From: Erigeron canadensis
Lineage: Eukaryota; Streptophyta; Magnoliopsida; Asterales; Asteraceae
Reading direction: 5' to 3'
Length of the DNA stretch: 64,000 nt
Assembly: GCF_010389155.1 (NCBI RefSeq)
Contig: NC_057769.1
Coordinates: 28,520,735-28,584,734 of the forward strand
A program made the position numbers and the translations under genes. Shown piece by piece: positions 62,448-64,000 of this stretch. The stretch's first letter is position 1, and every line of letters begins with the position of its first letter. The notes under the pieces are model-generated. The model worked only from the letters and a program-made list of their open reading frames with translations. It had not been told where the DNA came from and did not search any database.

Positions 62448-64000
62448 TTAAGCCGGTAATTGGAGCCTTACATTGTTCTTCCAGCTACATTCATCAGAAA
62501 CCAATAACAAGACGTCACCACACATAGCATAAGCAATATAAACTAAAATTATGTATGATACAGTGGTTGCCACATGCGGCCAAACGAGCAGGTAGAGACA
62601 CGGGTCAACACAGGTAATTATAGTGATGGGTCAATAAGATTCGAGTTAGGTTGACCCAACACTGTTTCGAATGGGTCGGGTTTTCCATGCCCAAATCTGG
62701 TTCCAAACCAGTTCGGGTTCACAGTCAAAACCGATCCGAGTCAACACTCCCCGAACCGGTTCAGGTCCGAAACCGACTTTTGCCCATGACTAGGTCAATA
62801 AGATTCGGGCAAGGTGTAAATTATGATTTCAAAAAGGTTATTTTTCGTAGCGTTAAACCCATAGCACCCATTCATCAGCGGATCTTTTTTTTAATCCAAG
62901 TTGAACCATCAGATATATAACATTACCCAAAATGACCCATTTATAAGTAAATGTTGTGAAACTTTTGACTAATAACATGTAGCATTTACCTTTCAAAGTA
63001 ATAGTAGAAGAAATCAGCATACAGCAATGTCTGGACTAACCCTGCTATCCAAGCTACAAACACCAGGAAAGAATTAGAGAAGTCCTTAAAGCTCGTGAGT
63101 TAGACATGAATAAAAAACTATCATATACATAATATAATTATTTGCAGCAAAGATATAAGATATAAGTATATGGTGTGATTTCGAGAGAGAAAGAGAGGGA
63201 GAGACATACTGATCCAATGGACAAAATGAGGTTCAGTGAAGTAACGGTAGATCCAATTCAATATGTATAAAGCCCGGTATGCTCTGCAGGAAGCCAAAAA
63301 CATTTAGTTTCTATTCAATATTAAATGCTTACATATTTCACATGTACTGGAAATTCGTAATCGAGTTTAAAATGCAATTTCAAATGAAGTAGTAATGTCT
63401 AATGTATCCAAATATCTAAGCAGCCTAAGATGTAGGGTTCTGGCTATTTCTAAAGACATATACAGAGCATTCGTCGATCATTAAACAGATGAAAAAAAAG
63501 GGAATCCAGCAAGTATTGCAAAAGTCTATTACCCAAGTAGAAAAACGTATTGACCAGTCAAGTTGTCAATATTTCTTGTTCTTTGCAGCAAGACTAGCTG
63601 AGGAAGTATTGCGACTGCTTCCAAATATAAGGAGAATGTCCACATAACCTGTTCATATCACATTACTGGATTATACATGATATACTAGAGCAGGCAATTA
63701 TCACATATATACTGAATTAATGAAGTTTTTTTAATCTATATAATCAAATTTGGCTATTATTTGAAAATTTAACAAAATAAGTATAAAAATACCCATTTTT
63801 GAATGTCATTCAACACATGCCACCTTGAATTAATGCGAAAGACTTATTTCATTGGCATAATCTTGAGTCCTTAGGTCAGGATCTACACCTCAAGATTTTT
63901 CCAGTAAATGACGAAAATATATATATTTGGTCGATAGTTAATACAAATCCTTTAATTAAGGATTTCTTGTGCCAGGTAGACGGTATCTGAGCTTGACTGA
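62448..64000 (-). CDS. ERD2: ERD2-type ER lumen protein-retaining (K/HDEL) receptor, 3' part
   Basis: Four terminal exons on minus: 63648-63533, 63283-63210, 63053-62990, 62484-62448; stop TAA at 62448-62450. The deduced pieces are VMWTFSLYLEAVAILPQL, the RNIDNLTGQYVFLLG segment, AYRALYILNWIYRYFTEPHF, WIAGLVQTLLYADFFYYYF and the tail SWKNNVRLQLPA. These are hallmarks of the seven-helix K/HDEL receptor that returns escaped ER proteins from the Golgi. Splice phases join without gaps. Upstream exons are not in 63649-64000, or I could not recognise them, so the 5' half lies beyond the right edge. ERD2 has several plant paralogs; the symbol denotes the family. Confidence 0.9.
62620..62800. mobile_element. 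MITE-like insertion in the last ERD2 intron
   Basis: The host words GGTCAATAAGATTCG occur at both sides (62629 and 62792), bracketing a segment rich in GGGTCGG/CCGAACC with an end like CCCATGACTA. It resembles the MITE at 36811 in base content. Boundaries are approximate. Confidence 0.4.

Noticed and set aside
62651..62920. Small protein gene in the ERD2 intron
   Set aside because: Reads through a GGGTCGG/CCGAACC-rich insertion; no support for translation.

Overview
This is a nuclear window from a higher plant. It is AT-rich, has short GT-AG introns in multi-exon genes, carries plant-type DC1 (C1-like zinc finger) proteins, and is dense with nested plant transposons. I infer a eudicot, perhaps Asteraceae from the style of the repeats. 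The species is not proven by anything in the sequence.

The left two-thirds (about 2.1-42.0 kb) is a dispersed tandem array of DC1-domain genes on the + strand. Four genes look intact: 2746-4823, 8430-10511, 15216-17410 and 39882-41980. Each has two exons joined by one phase-1 intron at the same place, and each encodes about 650 residues with nine Cys/His C1-like modules. Two broken tail fragments lie at 17.9-18.9 kb. The array grew by repeated partial duplications: downstream flanks, upstream flanks and even last-exon tails recur. The 5' flanks of genes 3 and 4 carry decayed, opposite-strand pieces (3' flank, one exon, one intron) of the neighbouring TBC (Rab-GAP) gene. The intact TBC gene is at 43966-51080, so the duplicated unit appears to have been 'truncated TBC + DC1'.

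Between the genes lie transposons. They include a 3.2-kb LTR element at 28405-31600 with a perfect 5-bp target duplication; it has no visible pol and carries a spliced antisense Transposase_28-like gene. There is also a nest at 32790-38816, where a long terminal-inverted-repeat element holds an RTE LINE, a Copia remnant and a hAT-type MITE. Others are an Emigrant/pogo element (20287-21038), a Stowaway MITE (23707-23963), a hairpin MITE (21066-21242), Helitron-like 3' ends (14735, 23165, 41969) and a probable 2.5-kb solo LTR or similar element (24499-26962).

The right third is a conserved housekeeping block on the - strand. It holds a nine-exon TBC1D13-type Rab GTPase-activating protein (460 aa), a twelve-exon zinc-finger/UBA/PUB ubiquitin-pathway protein (410 aa), and the 3' half of an ERD2-type K/HDEL receptor gene that runs off the right edge. 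Their introns hold two related hAT-type MITEs, a tRNA-derived SINE and other small insertions. The three housekeeping proteins belong to vesicle traffic and protein quality control, but nothing suggests they work together as a unit. The DC1 cluster is the dynamic, probably stress- or defence-related part.
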